A program made the translations under genes and the position numbers. Source: Boseongicola sp. (GTDB lineage Bacteria; Pseudomonadota; Alphaproteobacteria; Rhodobacterales; Rhodobacteraceae). Taken from it: a stretch of 53,680 nt of DNA. Location of the stretch: NCBI GenBank assembly GCA_028824715.1, contig JAPPCV010000171.1, forward strand, positions 1 through 53,680. The letters run 5' to 3'. The notes beneath the pieces are model-generated. The model saw nothing but the letters and a program-made list of their open reading frames with translations, ran no database searches and was not told the origin of the DNA. Shown piece after piece: positions 7,591-16,796 of the stretch; the stretch's first letter is position 1; each line of letters starts with the position of its first letter.

Positions 7591-7987
7591 CGCCTCCGAC
7601 GCCGTGAAGGCGATCCTCCCCGAAGGGGCGGAGCAGGACCGGTGGTTCGCGGAGGTCAAGGCGCACATCGAGGCGAGCCGTGCCGACAAGGTCGTCCGGG
7701 AACTGCAGCCCTTCATTGGTCGGCACAAGGATGTGGAGGACTGCTGCCGCCACTTCCAGAGCAACATCGAGCGGATGAGGCAGGACAGGTACCGTGACAA
7801 GGGCATGCAGGTCGGAAGCGGCGTCGTGGAGGCCGGATGCAGGCAGTTCGGACTGCGGCTGAAACGCTCCGGCACCCGCTGGTCAGAGAGGGGCGCCAAC
7901 GCGATGCTCGCGCTCAAGAGCTGCGCCATGAACCTCAGGGTGCCCGACTTCCTCGACTGGCGCGCGAATCAGGCCATCGTCACGTAA
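7478..7987 (+). pseudogene. Chimeric ORF: Tn3 TnpA N-terminus fused to ISKra4 C-terminus
   Basis: This is one uninterrupted frame of 169 codons. Residues 1-32 (MPRVHILSSAEQ...ERKRFFDF) are the start of a Tn3-type transposase (DUF4158). From about residue 37 (EYASDAVKAILPEG through YRDKGMQVGSGVVEAG, RLKRSGTRWSERGANAM, LALKSCAMNLRVPDFLDW) it is the C-terminal part of an ISKra4-family transposase. The two are joined in frame near 7575-7590, presumably by insertion or deletion. Neither catalytic core is complete, so no transposition activity is expected. An extended frame starts at 7394 but the TnpA-type ATG is at 7478. A fusion product could be made but is probably functionless. Confidence 0.7.
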
Positions 7988-9200
7988 CGTCAACAATTTG
8001 GGTTACACCCGCTTTTCCCACGACCGTGTTGACCGTGGATTCGACGAACGTGGTCGAGACCCGCTCCCCGTATCGATGGCACTCGGCGTGGCTTGCAACT
8101 GCAAGGGCGTTGTTGGCAATGCAGGTCTGGAACTCGCAGACACCTTTCCGGTACGCATCAATGTTCGGGCACCCGGTCTCGATGCATTCGTGGTCCATGG
8201 CAAGGTCGTCGATGCAGGGAAGGGCCGCGTGGATGTTGCCGTGCCACAGGAACCCCTTGATGCGCCTCAGCGCCCGGTCGATCTCTTCCGCTTTCCCCTG
8301 ATCGTGACGGCAGCCGGCGAGGCCCTTGGCATACTGCCTCAGCACCATGAAGCGCATGGTGAGATGGAACCAGTCGAGGACATGCTCCGCGCAGGGTGAC
8401 ATGGCCTCCGCCATGCCGCGGATGCCGTCCTCGCCGTCGTTCAGGAACGTGATCTCCTGGTTCATCTGCAGTCCCTGTTCCTTCAGCACCTCGTGCAGCC
8501 TTCGATTTGGCCTTGCGTCAAGGCTCCGGACAAGCCCGAAATGCCGGTTGTCCTGATCCTCGGCCATCGACTTGCGGGCCAGCACCTCGAAATTCTTCAG
8601 CCATCCGTCGTGGTCTCTCCCGCGGGAACGCATGTAGCCGCCGTCGATCCCGACGACGATCGGGCCTGCGGGAGGCGGCAGCGCGGCGTGGTCCCGTCGC
8701 GCGCCTTCGAGGAAACCGACCCGCTCGTCACCCAGTTCTTCTTCCATGCGGTTCGCGACCAGGTGGAGGTGGTCGCGCACCGTCTCGGCGCCGACCGGAA
8801 GCACGTCCTTCAGCAGGTCTGCCGTTGTCTCGAAGGAGACCAGGGAGGCCCGTTTCGTCTCAAGGCAGGGCAATTCCGGCGCGACATGCGAGCTGAACAG
8901 TTCCGACTGCGGGCTGCAGGTGCCGGATCCGGTGGCACCGCACCGAATGGCGTACTGAACAGGATGGCTGTCCGCCCCTTGCTCCAGAGCCGGCTGGAGC
9001 AGCAGCGGCTGTCCTCAGCGAACGCGGGCGGCCTGTCCCGCCACGACCCGTTCCTGGAGCCCGCCGAGACGCGCCTTGGCCTCGTCAAGCGAGAGCCCGA
9101 TCCGCTCAAGCGCGTCGTGCGGCTTGTCGAGTTCCAGCACTTCCTCGTCAATGACATTGCCCTCCCCGGCATTGATGCGCTGCCTCACCTCGCTCTTCAT
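7980..9200 (-). pseudogene. ISKra4-family transposase, frameshifted and truncated
   Basis: The gene begins at 9200 with GGAG before the ATG. Its N-terminus (GLSLDEAKARLGGLQERVVA) is typical of ISKra4 transposases. The frame then breaks at least twice between about 9017 and 8940 (a VLFSTLFG-like zinc-region segment appears in another frame). It resumes from about 8940 to 7980 with CLETKRASLVSF, ADLLKDVLPVGAETVRDH, IVVGIDGGYMRSRGRD, TFLNDGEDGIRGM, HVLDWFHLTMRFMVLRQYAK and TFVESTVNTVVGKAG. The frame ends soon after the VESTVN motif, so the last ~25-30 residues are gone. It lies tail-to-tail with the other ISKra4 fragment at 7586-7987. Dead copy. Confidence 0.8.
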
Positions 9201-9551
9201 GTCGCTCCTCCGCAGAGGACTTCCTGAATGCGCAGGGAGGAAAACCCGGGAAACGCAAACCCCTCCGCAACGCTGGATTCTGACGGCGGATCAGGGCAGG
9301 CCGCAACCCGGCCTGTTCTCCGCAATGCCGAGGGCGAATCCATGGACGGCTGCATCGAGGGCTGGTCCGGCGAAATCGCCGACATCAGCGCGACGCCCAT
9401 CCATGCCGAGACCAGAACGCCATGCCCCGACGCGCATTCGATCAGGCTGCGGACCCGGCCGGCCGCGGCCTTGTGGGTGCCGTCAGGCGGTGCCAGGGGG
9501 ATGTCGCCGGCGCGTTCGCGGCAGACCTCCTGTGCGCGGACCTGCGCGTTT

Positions 9552-9788
9552 TCACATGACTTGCCGGTGCATCCGCCGCCGGTGCCGGCCTGCGCGAAAC
9601 CGCTTGTTGACGGGTACGCGGAGAAACCCGTCCTCCATGATCCGGAGCCAGGCCCTGCATCGGTCCGCCGCCGCTTCGACGCGCAACGGTTCATCTTCGT
9701 CCTCAGGCCCGGACAGGTCTCGCTCGACCACGATCCGTTCGACGAGCCCGGCAACGCGGCCCAGATCCATCATGGCGTCAAGGCTCAT
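9552..9788 (-). CDS. Small hypothetical protein upstream of the ISKra4 remnant
   Basis: The ATG at 9788 follows GGGAGG at ideal spacing and opens a 78-codon frame with protein-like composition for about 64 residues (MSLDAMMDLGRVAGLVERIV, DLSGPEDEDEPLRVEAAADR, RAWLRIMEDGFLRVPVNKRF), then a basic run. I recognise no family. It points the same way as the ISKra4 gene and could be a passenger ORF of that element or a host gene fragment. The good ribosome site is the main support. Confidence 0.35.
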   Translation of the reverse strand: MSLDAMMDLGRVAGLVERIVVERDLSGPEDEDEPLRVEAAADRCRAWLRIMEDGFLRVPVNKRFRAGRHRRRMHRQVM

Positions 9789-10253
9789 GGCGTCCTCCCG
9801 CCGCGTGTGGCAACCGTCGGGACCGCCGCGTCCTCCGGGGGCAAGGCGCCGGAACCGCCGATGCACAGCGGATGCCGCCTGGCCGACATGGCGTCCGGAA
9901 CAGGAACGCGGCGCCAGATCATGGTGCTGAACCCCGGCAACCTGACATTCAACTGAAGAACCGGTCCCGTCTCCGGCGCCGTCCGGGCATCCGTCATGCA
10001 ACACGGTTACAGGAGATGCCGCAATGCCGGCGGCAGATTGGCCCCGGACATCCTGGTAATTCCCTTCAGCGGCGGGACTTGCCGGCGACGACGGGTCAGG
10101 GCGGGCGAAGGCCGGAATTGCTGGCCTCCGGCGGCAATGAACACCGGCAGCATCCTTGAGACCGCCGGAAGTTCGGCTGGCAGCGCCTTTCGCCAACAGG
10201 CATGAAAATGGGGGCTGGAACCTGATCCCCTATTGTCTCCGCTGAAGATGGGT
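9789..10253. other. Unassigned spacer
   Basis: Between the small ORF and the SDR gene I see only mutually overlapping low-complexity frames rich in Arg, Pro and Gly on both strands, with no domain, ribosome site or repeat that supports a gene. It is probably decayed mobile DNA. Confidence 0.4.
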
Positions 10254-11030
10254 TCAGAAGGTGGCCGTGACACCCCCGTCGACGGCAAGAATCTGGCCGG
10301 TGACATATGCGGCATCGGGCGACACCAGGAAGCAGGCCGCGCCGGCAATGTCCTCCGGCGTGCCTGGCCTGCCCAGCGGGATCTTCCGATACTTGAGATA
10401 GACGGTCCTGAAATACTCGGTCTCATGCTCATGGCTGCCATCGGCAAGGCGGGCCATCCGCGTATCGATGAAGCCGGGTGCGATACCGTTGACGGTGATG
10501 CCCCTCGGCGCAAGATCGCAGGCAAGTGCGCGTACCATGTTCACGATTCCGCCCTTCGCGCTCGAATAGGGAAGTGAATCGGGAGAGCCGAATTGACCCA
10601 TGATGCTGGCGGTCATCAGGATGCGCCCGCCAGCGGTCTCCATGAGCGGGACTGCGGAAAGCGTGCAGGCCAGTGCCCCGTCAAGGTTGACGCGCGTTAC
10701 CGCACGAAACCGTTCGAGCGTGAGATCCTCGTAGGGGCAGATGTCAAGGATCGCCGCGTTGTTGACAAGGATGTCGAGCCTCGAACGGCTGCGGGCGATC
10801 TCGGCCACAAGTTCCCTGCAGGCATCCATGTCGGCAATGTCGAGCGTGGCGGGAACAACGTTTCCCGGGCATGCGGGAAGGGACGTCACCCGGTCCAGTT
10901 CCTCTCCGTCAATGTCCGCAAGAAACGTCTCAGCGCCTTCCCGGGCAAGCCGCATCCCAATGGCGAGACCAATGCCCCGCGCGCCGCCGGTCACAAGGGC
11001 GGTCTGGCCCTTGAAGCGAAGTTCCTCCAT
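10254..11030 (-). CDS. SDR-family NAD(P)-dependent oxidoreductase
   Basis: This 258-residue classical short-chain dehydrogenase has the cofactor motif TGGARGIGLAIG, LVNNAAILDICPY, the catalytic Ser in MTASIMGQFG, YSSAKGG (YxxxK), PGFIDT and the C-terminal GQILAVDGG. The start at 11030 follows the permease stop with one base between (TGACATG) and has AGGA upstream. A longer in-frame extension to 11096 lies inside the permease gene and is not needed. As the last gene of an operon with an enolase-superfamily dehydratase and near an SMP-30 lactonase, it is probably the sugar (aldose) 1-dehydrogenase of an oxidative pathway. The exact sugar is unknown. Confidence 0.9.
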   Translation of the reverse strand: MEELRFKGQTALVTGGARGIGLAIGMRLAREGAETFLADIDGEELDRVTSLPACPGNVVPATLDIADMDACRELVAEIARSRSRLDILVNNAAILDICPYEDLTLERFRAVTRVNLDGALACTLSAVPLMETAGGRILMTASIMGQFGSPDSLPYSSAKGGIVNMVRALACDLAPRGITVNGIAPGFIDTRMARLADGSHEHETEYFRTVYLKYRKIPLGRPGTPEDIAGAACFLVSPDAAYVTGQILAVDGGVTATF

Positions 11031-11031
11031 G

Positions 11032-11847
11032 TCAAATCCTCGTGATCCTGTTGTTGTCGGTCCCGCCACTCCGTCGCCATGCGAACGCGAAGACAACCGT
11101 CAGGACGATCGAAAAACCGAGTATCAGGGTTATCAGTGCATTGATCTCGGGAGTGAACCCCACACGCATCATGGCATAGAGCCGCACAGGCAGCGTCCCG
11201 TCCGTTCCGGACAGGAAGAGCGTGATCATGGTTTCGTCGAACGACAGCGCAAATGCGAGGATGCCGGCCGTCAGAAGCGGCATGCGCAGGTTCGGCAGGA
11301 TGATGAACCGGAAGGTCTGCAGCCTGCTTGCCCCGAGATCCTGCGCCGCCTCGACGAGGCTGCGGCTGAGGGCATTGAGGCGCGTGAGGATGATCCGGTA
11401 GATGATCGCAAGCACGAACACGGCGTGGCCGACGATGATCGTTGCAAGTCCACGCGAGACGCCGATCTCCCGGAAGTAGATCAGCAGTGAAAGCCCGGTG
11501 ATGATCGGCGGCAGCAGGAACGGCAGGAAGATGACGTATTCGAGCATGCGGGCCGATCTCGATGACGGGCGGGCATTCACATGCAGCGCAGCGAGCGTTG
11601 CAATGACCGTCGCCGCGATAATCGCCGTGACCCCGACAATGATCGAGTTCAGGAGGGCTTCCCCGAGCGACTCGTTGGAAAACAGCCGTGCGTACCATTC
11701 GAACGAAAACGTGTCCCATCTCACCCGGCCGCGCCGCATGGAGAAAAACGACAGCACGAAGACCAGAAGGATGGGAAGGTAGAGCGCCAGGTAGACGAGA
11801 AACGACACCGAAGCGAGCGAAACATCAAGCAGGCGCAGCCTCTTCAT
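11032..11847 (-). CDS. ABC transporter permease (PotC-like)
   Basis: This 271-residue inner-membrane protein has six predicted membrane segments and the binding-protein-dependent transport signature (LVEAAQDLGASRLQTFRFII). It resembles the PotC branch of the spermidine/putrescine/iron-type transporters. I start it at the ATG at 11847, which overlaps the stop of the preceding permease as ATGA; an in-frame GTG lies three codons earlier. It pairs with the permease at 11844-12698, the ATPase at 12695 and the binding protein at 15076 to form a complete importer. Transported solute is inferred from the enzymes in the operon, not from this sequence. Confidence 0.9.
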   Translation of the reverse strand: MKRLRLLDVSLASVSFLVYLALYLPILLVFVLSFFSMRRGRVRWDTFSFEWYARLFSNESLGEALLNSIIVGVTAIIAATVIATLAALHVNARPSSRSARMLEYVIFLPFLLPPIITGLSLLIYFREIGVSRGLATIIVGHAVFVLAIIYRIILTRLNALSRSLVEAAQDLGASRLQTFRFIILPNLRMPLLTAGILAFALSFDETMITLFLSGTDGTLPVRLYAMMRVGFTPEINALITLILGFSIVLTVVFAFAWRRSGGTDNNRITRI

Positions 11848-12698
11848 CGTTGCCACCTGGGATTGCCAAGCCGGCGCGCAATGTAGATGACCGCGAGGGC
11901 CACGATCATCAGCAGGATCGAGAGCGCTGCGCCGAGAGGCCAGTTGAAAGCGAGGCCGAACTGGCTGAAGATCAGGCGCCCGTAGGTGAATCCCTCGATC
12001 CCGCCGACCAGTTCCGGAGCCAGAAAGTCGCCGGAGGCCAGCACGAAAGTGAACATGGCACCGACGATTCCGCCCGGCAGGCTCAACGGCAGTACGACCC
12101 TGGCGAAGGTCTGCAGTTCCCCTGCGCCCAAATCGGCAGCAGCATTCAGGACCGAGTTCGGAATCCGTTCGAGCGAGATGTAGATGGGAAGCACCATGAA
12201 CGGCAGCAGCACGACCGACAGGGTGATGCGGACCGCGGTGAGGTTGAAGAGGAGCGCGCTGACGGGTTCGTCGACGATCCCGAGTGCCAGCAAGACGCTG
12301 TTGAGCAGGCCGTTCGTTCCGAGAACCCCGCGCATGGCGTAGATCTTGATGATGTAGCTCATGAGCAGCGGAACCGCGAGGGCGATGACCAGGAAATTGC
12401 GCCAGGCCGGCGGACGCAGCCAGATGAAATACGCGGTCGCGTAGCCCAGCACCAGGTTGATTGCCGACACCTCCAGGGCCATCCGCAGGGTCTTGAAGAA
12501 GGTGGTGCGATAGGAATCGTTTGACAGTATCTCCACAAAGTTTGCCAGTGTCGGTCGATAGACGACTGAATTGTCCACGACGAAAAAGAACCCGTAGACC
12601 AGGAAGCTTGCCAGCGGAACGAGAATGAACAGGGCCGCGAAGCCCCAGAGCACGCAGTCTTCCGCGAGCAATCGGAACCTCCTGCCCGACGTGCTCAC
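11844..12698 (-). CDS. ABC transporter permease (PotB-like)
   Basis: This 284-residue permease has a cytoplasmic N-terminus, a first membrane span (CVLWGFAALFILVPLASFLV), five further spans, and the EAA-type loop LNAAADLGAGELQTFARVVL followed by PLSLPGG. The best start is the GTG at 12698, which overlaps the ATPase stop as GTGA and has GGAGA nine bases upstream; an ATG at 12725 would extend it nine codons into the ATPase gene. The 4-base overlaps on both sides indicate tight translational coupling. It is the partner of the PotC-like permease. Confidence 0.9.
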   Translation of the reverse strand: MSTSGRRFRLLAEDCVLWGFAALFILVPLASFLVYGFFFVVDNSVVYRPTLANFVEILSNDSYRTTFFKTLRMALEVSAINLVLGYATAYFIWLRPPAWRNFLVIALAVPLLMSYIIKIYAMRGVLGTNGLLNSVLLALGIVDEPVSALLFNLTAVRITLSVVLLPFMVLPIYISLERIPNSVLNAAADLGAGELQTFARVVLPLSLPGGIVGAMFTFVLASGDFLAPELVGGIEGFTYGRLIFSQFGLAFNWPLGAALSILLMIVALAVIYIARRLGNPRWQR

Positions 12699-13813
12699 CC
12701 TCTGTCTCCGCTGACCAATGCGCATTCGGCCGGGTCGAATCCGACGGTCAGCACGGATCCCGGCGCCGGGGGACTTGCCGCGGGATCGCTCCTTGTCTTC
12801 ATCTTGAATTCCAGCGACGCATCCCGATGCCTGAGCTCGGTGATCGTCTCCGAGCCGATGAAGGACACGGAAACGACAGTGAGCTCGACTTGGTTGACAG
12901 GCTTGCCGTTGCCGATCCCGAACGCCTCGGGGCGGACAGCCAGAGCGAGGCCGGACCCGCCCTCAGGTGCAGGTCCGGCCACGGCGAAAGTCCCGACCGC
13001 CGTCCTGACCGACGTGACGTCATTCCGGGCATCAATGACCTCGCACGGCTCGATGATGTTGCTGGCGCCGAAGAACGATGCGACGAACTTGCTCTTCGGC
13101 CGGTAGTAGAGATCACGTGGCGTCCCGATCTGCTCGATGCTGCCGGAGCGCATCACGCAGATGCGGTCCGACATGGTGGTTGCCTCGGATTGGTCATGTG
13201 TCACGAAGAGGAAGGTTATCCCGCTTTGGCGTTGCACCGATTTCAGGAAGTTCTGCATCTGCCGCCTGAGCGCGGCATCGAGCGCGGCGAGCGGCTCGTC
13301 CAGGAGAATCAGCCGCGGCTCACAGATCATGGCGCGCGCAAGGGCGGTCCGCTGCTGCTGCCCGCCGCTCAGTTGGGACGGGTATCTCGCGCCGAGTTCC
13401 TCGAGGCCGACAATGCCGAGTGCGGAATCAACCCGGTCGTTCAGCCGCTTACGACCGGTTCCGCGGACGCGGAGTCCGAAACTGACATTCTCGCGAACCG
13501 TCATGTGCGGGAAGAGCGCGTAGTCCTGGAACACGGTATTGAAGGGTCGCCGGTTGATTGGCATGTCGGCAATGTCCCGCCCGTCAAACTCGATTCCTCC
13601 TTCGCTGGGCGCCTGAAACCCGGCAATTGCGCGCAGGAGGGTCGTCTTTCCGGAACCGGAAGGGCCGAGAATCGTCAGGAACTCGCCGTCCCGGACATCG
13701 AGATCAAGCGGGTTGATGGCATTGAACGTCCCGAAACGGACACCAAGTCCGCGGATTCGCAGCAGGGGCAGATCCTGGTTGGCCGCCAGGCCGCCGGTTT
13801 CATGGTTGGCCAT
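12695..13813 (-). CDS. ABC transporter ATP-binding protein (PotA-like)
   Basis: This 372-residue importer ATPase has Walker A GPSGSGKTTLLR, Q-loop VFQDYALFPHMTV, signature LSGGQQQRTALARAM, Walker B LILLDEPLAALD and switch His in VTHDQSEA. The C-terminal third is a TOBE-type regulatory domain, giving the PotA-like layout. The ATG at 13813 overlaps the 3' end of the dehydratase gene by 14 bases; longer in-frame extensions toward 14110 lie wholly inside that gene and are rejected. It energises the importer encoded next to it. Confidence 0.92.
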   Translation of the reverse strand: MANHETGGLAANQDLPLLRIRGLGVRFGTFNAINPLDLDVRDGEFLTILGPSGSGKTTLLRAIAGFQAPSEGGIEFDGRDIADMPINRRPFNTVFQDYALFPHMTVRENVSFGLRVRGTGRKRLNDRVDSALGIVGLEELGARYPSQLSGGQQQRTALARAMICEPRLILLDEPLAALDAALRRQMQNFLKSVQRQSGITFLFVTHDQSEATTMSDRICVMRSGSIEQIGTPRDLYYRPKSKFVASFFGASNIIEPCEVIDARNDVTSVRTAVGTFAVAGPAPEGGSGLALAVRPEAFGIGNGKPVNQVELTVVSVSFIGSETITELRHRDASLEFKMKTRSDPAASPPAPGSVLTVGFDPAECALVSGDRG

Positions 13814-14969
13814 ATGCCTTGACAGCGTCCCAGTTGATTTCGACACCGAGGCCCGGCCTGGTCGGCGCATGGATTTCGCCGTTCTCGAACACAAGGTCCT
13901 CGGTTGCCAGCTCCCGCCTGAGCTTCTCGATGCACAGTTGGGGCGGAAGGTACTCGATGAAGCTGATGCCGGGCGTGGCGAAGGCGAGGTGGGCTGTCGC
14001 TGACAGCGACACGCCGGTCTTCCAGCAGTGCGGCACCACGGGAAGGTCCCTTTCGGCGGCCATCCCGCAGACGGCCCGTGCTTCGCCGATGCCTCCCACG
14101 CGTCCGACATCGGGCTGGACGACCCCTATGCCCCCTCGTTCGATCAGATCGACAAACTCCCATTTCGTGGACAGCCACTCGCCGGAAGCGATCGGGAAGG
14201 GGACGAGCTTCGCAAGTTTCGCGTGCTCATCGAGGAAATCGGGCCAGATCGGCGTTTCAAGGAAGTAGATGTCGAATTCACCCCAGTCGCGAACGGTGGC
14301 ATAGGCGGTTTCCGCGTCGCGCCAGACGTATTGAACGTCCACGAGCAGTGCAATCTCCGGACCGAGCGTCTCACGGACCGCAGCAACGAGATCAGTGTGC
14401 CGTTCATGGCTTTCGTTCATCCCGTCATGGGCGTACGGGCCGGCCATGGTGCATTCCGCCTTGACGGCACGGAATCCGAGCTGCCTTGCCTTTTCCGCCG
14501 ACAGGCACAACGCGTCGCGATAGGCCTCGAACGTCTTTCCGGCGGGCTGAAGGGATGCGTAGGGCACGACAGGCGTGTCGCGCCTGCTGCCGAGCAACTG
14601 CCAGACAGGTTTCCCGGCAGCCTTGCCCGCAATGTCCCAGAGCGCCATCTCTACCGCGCCGAGAGCATGAATCACCGCGCCCCGGCGACCATTCATTGCC
14701 GTATACGTGTAGATGTCGTTCCAGACCGACTGGATGTCGAGCGGATCCCTTCCGATCAGCAGTTCGCGCATTCCAAGGCCCATTGTGTGGGTTCCAGGCG
14801 CCTCGATGCACGCACGTCCGATCCAGGGATTGAGGTCGCTCTCCCCGTAGCCCTCGATGCCCTCATCGGTCGTCACGACGACCAGGAGGCTGTCCTGGGC
14901 CGAGGAGGTCAGGCCGGGGTCAAAGTCATCGGCGACCAGGACATGACATTTGACGTCGGATATCTTCAC
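13800..14969 (-). CDS. Mandelate racemase / muconate lactonizing enzyme family (sugar-acid dehydratase-like)
   Basis: This is an enolase-superfamily protein of 389 residues from the GTG at 14969 (KISDVKCHVLVADD...), which has AGGG a few bases upstream. An ATG at 15005 would add 12 residues but its purine run abuts the codon. The N-terminal capping domain is followed by a TIM barrel. Visible active-site elements are FRAVKAECT (Lys on strand 2, as KxE), LLVDVQYVW and FLETP and IASGEW (metal Asp/Glu/Glu), QPDVGRVGG and VVPHCWKTGVS (Asp-His dyad candidates). This layout fits acid-sugar dehydratases. Together with the SDR and SMP-30 lactonase it would dehydrate an aldonate to a 2-keto-3-deoxy acid. 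Substrate unassigned. Confidence 0.88.
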   Translation of the reverse strand: MKISDVKCHVLVADDFDPGLTSSAQDSLLVVVTTDEGIEGYGESDLNPWIGRACIEAPGTHTMGLGMRELLIGRDPLDIQSVWNDIYTYTAMNGRRGAVIHALGAVEMALWDIAGKAAGKPVWQLLGSRRDTPVVPYASLQPAGKTFEAYRDALCLSAEKARQLGFRAVKAECTMAGPYAHDGMNESHERHTDLVAAVRETLGPEIALLVDVQYVWRDAETAYATVRDWGEFDIYFLETPIWPDFLDEHAKLAKLVPFPIASGEWLSTKWEFVDLIERGGIGVVQPDVGRVGGIGEARAVCGMAAERDLPVVPHCWKTGVSLSATAHLAFATPGISFIEYLPPQLCIEKLRRELATEDLVFENGEIHAPTRPGLGVEINWDAVKAYGQP

Positions 14970-15075
14970 GCTGCCCTGCCAAGGTTGAATTGCGGAAGGA
15001 GACATACCCCGATACGCGTGCATCGGGAACCCAAAATGGAGTGCGGGGCATCCTGGGATGCCCCGCACGCGGTTT

Positions 15076-16080
15076 CTATTGAGCTGCCTTGACCTCGTTC
15101 CAGACCTGGACGCGGCGGTCGAAGTCCTCAACCGGACGCAGCCAGATCAGCTTGTCCGCGTAGTCAAGCCCCGGGCTCTCGTCGGTCGTGTTTCCGTAGC
15201 CCTTGAGTTCGGTCATGATCGGTCCGGTGTCGCCGTTCAGGTAGTGGTTCGCCCACTTGTGCGCGCACTCGGCATCCTGAACCCCCTTGGAAAGGGCCCA
15301 GGTGTCCAGCCAGCCGATGCCTCCCTCCTCGGGAATGGAATAGACAACGTCATACCCGCGGTTCGCCAGTTCGACGGCCTGGAATTCACCCATGGAGAAC
15401 ATCAGGCTCGCTTCGCTCGTATCCCAGATGTTCACGCCTTCCTCGAAGCCCGCATAGTAGCTGATCAGGTATTGCTTCTGATCGATGAGCTTCTGTTTCA
15501 CGGCATCGAAGTCCTCGTCGGAAAGGTTGAAGGGATCATCGATGCCGAGAACGATGGCGGCATTGGTGACATTGTTGTTGGCATCGTCGAGGGCAAGAAC
15601 GTGTCCTGCATTCGCGGGATCCCAGAGAGCCTCCCAGCTGTCCACGCCGTCCGGAAACGCTTCCGTGTCGTAGATCAGTCCGAGCGAGCCCCAAGCCATC
15701 GGAACACCGTAGGTTTCGCCGCCGCTCATCACCTCGGCCACGTTGGTGAATGACTCCAGCAGATTGGCCGTGTTGGGCACCATGGACATGTCGAACGGAA
15801 TGATGAGCCCGTTGTCCACGTATCTCTGGATGATCGAGGTGTCGATCGAGATCAGGTCATAGTCGGCGCCATCGCTTCCGGCCATCTTGGCAAACATCTC
15901 GTCCACTGAACCGGTATAGGCGGCGCTGACGCTGCAGCCTGTCTCCGCTTCGAACGATTCGACCCATTCAGGTTCGGCATAGCCTTCGAAGCTGAACAGG
16001 CGGACCTCCTGTGCCGACGCAATGCCGGCGGCGAACAGTACGGCGGAAGCACTCAGGAAACAGCTTTGAAATCGAAGCAT
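15076..16080 (-). CDS. Extracellular solute-binding protein (PotD-like)
   Basis: This 334-residue protein has a clear signal peptide (MLRFQSCFLSASAVLFAAG, cleavage near SAQ-EV) and a periplasmic binding-protein fold of the PotD/spermidine-iron type (VRLFSFEGYAEPEWVESFE, DYDLISIDTSIIQRYVDNG, GVPMAWGSLGLIYDTEAF). It starts 12 bases after the GntR stop and is followed by the dehydratase gene. Although the fold is the polyamine/iron type, every enzyme in the operon points to a sugar or sugar acid ligand, so the ligand should not be called a polyamine. It is intact. Confidence 0.9.
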   Translation of the reverse strand: MLRFQSCFLSASAVLFAAGIASAQEVRLFSFEGYAEPEWVESFEAETGCSVSAAYTGSVDEMFAKMAGSDGADYDLISIDTSIIQRYVDNGLIIPFDMSMVPNTANLLESFTNVAEVMSGGETYGVPMAWGSLGLIYDTEAFPDGVDSWEALWDPANAGHVLALDDANNNVTNAAIVLGIDDPFNLSDEDFDAVKQKLIDQKQYLISYYAGFEEGVNIWDTSEASLMFSMGEFQAVELANRGYDVVYSIPEEGGIGWLDTWALSKGVQDAECAHKWANHYLNGDTGPIMTELKGYGNTTDESPGLDYADKLIWLRPVEDFDRRVQVWNEVKAAQ

Positions 16081-16092
16081 CTGTCTTCTCCT

Positions 16093-16794
16093 CTATTCTG
16101 GTTGGTTCGTAGGGTCCGGAGGCAATCCGGACTGCAGGGTTCGGCCGGTGATGTGCTCCTTCAGAACCGTCCCGAGTTCCGAGGGATCGCCTTCCGCAAG
16201 AAAACTTCGCAGGACCCTGTGCTGTTCAACAACCGCGGGAAAGTCCGGACTTCTGTGGATCTCGAGGCCGAAGATGATCATGACCTGCCGCGAAATGCCT
16301 TCCCATATGCGCAGGCCCAGCGAGTTTCCGGCGACCGAAATGGCCGACCTGTGAAAGTCCACATCCGCCCGGCGAAGGCCTTCGACATCGCGTTCCGCCG
16401 CCGCCCGTTTCATGGCATCGATTGCCGCGTCGAGCGGTGCGAAGTTCGATTGATCCGCCCGGAATCCCGCGATCGCCTCGGAGAGCAGCATCGTCTCCAT
16501 CGCAATGCGCACGGAGCATATTTCCCGGATCTGCCTGTCGTCGAATGGCGCAACCCGCCAGCCCCGCCCAGGCGCGGCGCAGAGAATTCCCTGCAGCGAC
16601 AGTTCCCGGATCGCCTCGCGCACCGGAACGCGGCTGACGCCGAGTTCGGAAGCCAGTTCATCCTCGACCAGCCGGTATCCCGGCGGAAATGAACCGGTCG
16701 CGATGGCAGGAATGAGGCGTTCGATGATCAGCTCGGTAACCAGCCTTTTGCGGACCGGCTCGATCCTGGCGGTCGCGTTGACTGAACTCTGCAT
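16093..16794 (-). CDS. GntR-family regulator, FCD subfamily
   Basis: This 233-residue protein has an N-terminal winged HTH (PPGYRLVEDELASELGVSRV, PVREAIRELSLQGIL) and a C-terminal all-helical FCD effector domain with likely metal ligands (VDFHRSAISVAGN, QHRVLRSFL, LKEHITGR). It is the first gene of the minus-strand operon and is divergent from the SMP-30 gene, with 40 bases between starts. A perfect 8-9-8 dyad lies in that gap, three bases from this gene's start codon, so autoregulation and control of both directions are likely. FCD regulators usually sense small carboxylic acids, consistent with a sugar-acid inducer. Confidence 0.92.
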   Translation of the reverse strand: MQSSVNATARIEPVRKRLVTELIIERLIPAIATGSFPPGYRLVEDELASELGVSRVPVREAIRELSLQGILCAAPGRGWRVAPFDDRQIREICSVRIAMETMLLSEAIAGFRADQSNFAPLDAAIDAMKRAAAERDVEGLRRADVDFHRSAISVAGNSLGLRIWEGISRQVMIIFGLEIHRSPDFPAVVEQHRVLRSFLAEGDPSELGTVLKEHITGRTLQSGLPPDPTNQPE

Positions 16795-16796
16795 GG

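Noticed and set aside
10254-16080. Calling the Pot-like genes a spermidine/putrescine importer
   Set aside because: The transporter family resembles PotABCD, but all enzymes and the regulator in the operon point to sugar-acid metabolism, so potABCD symbols were withheld.
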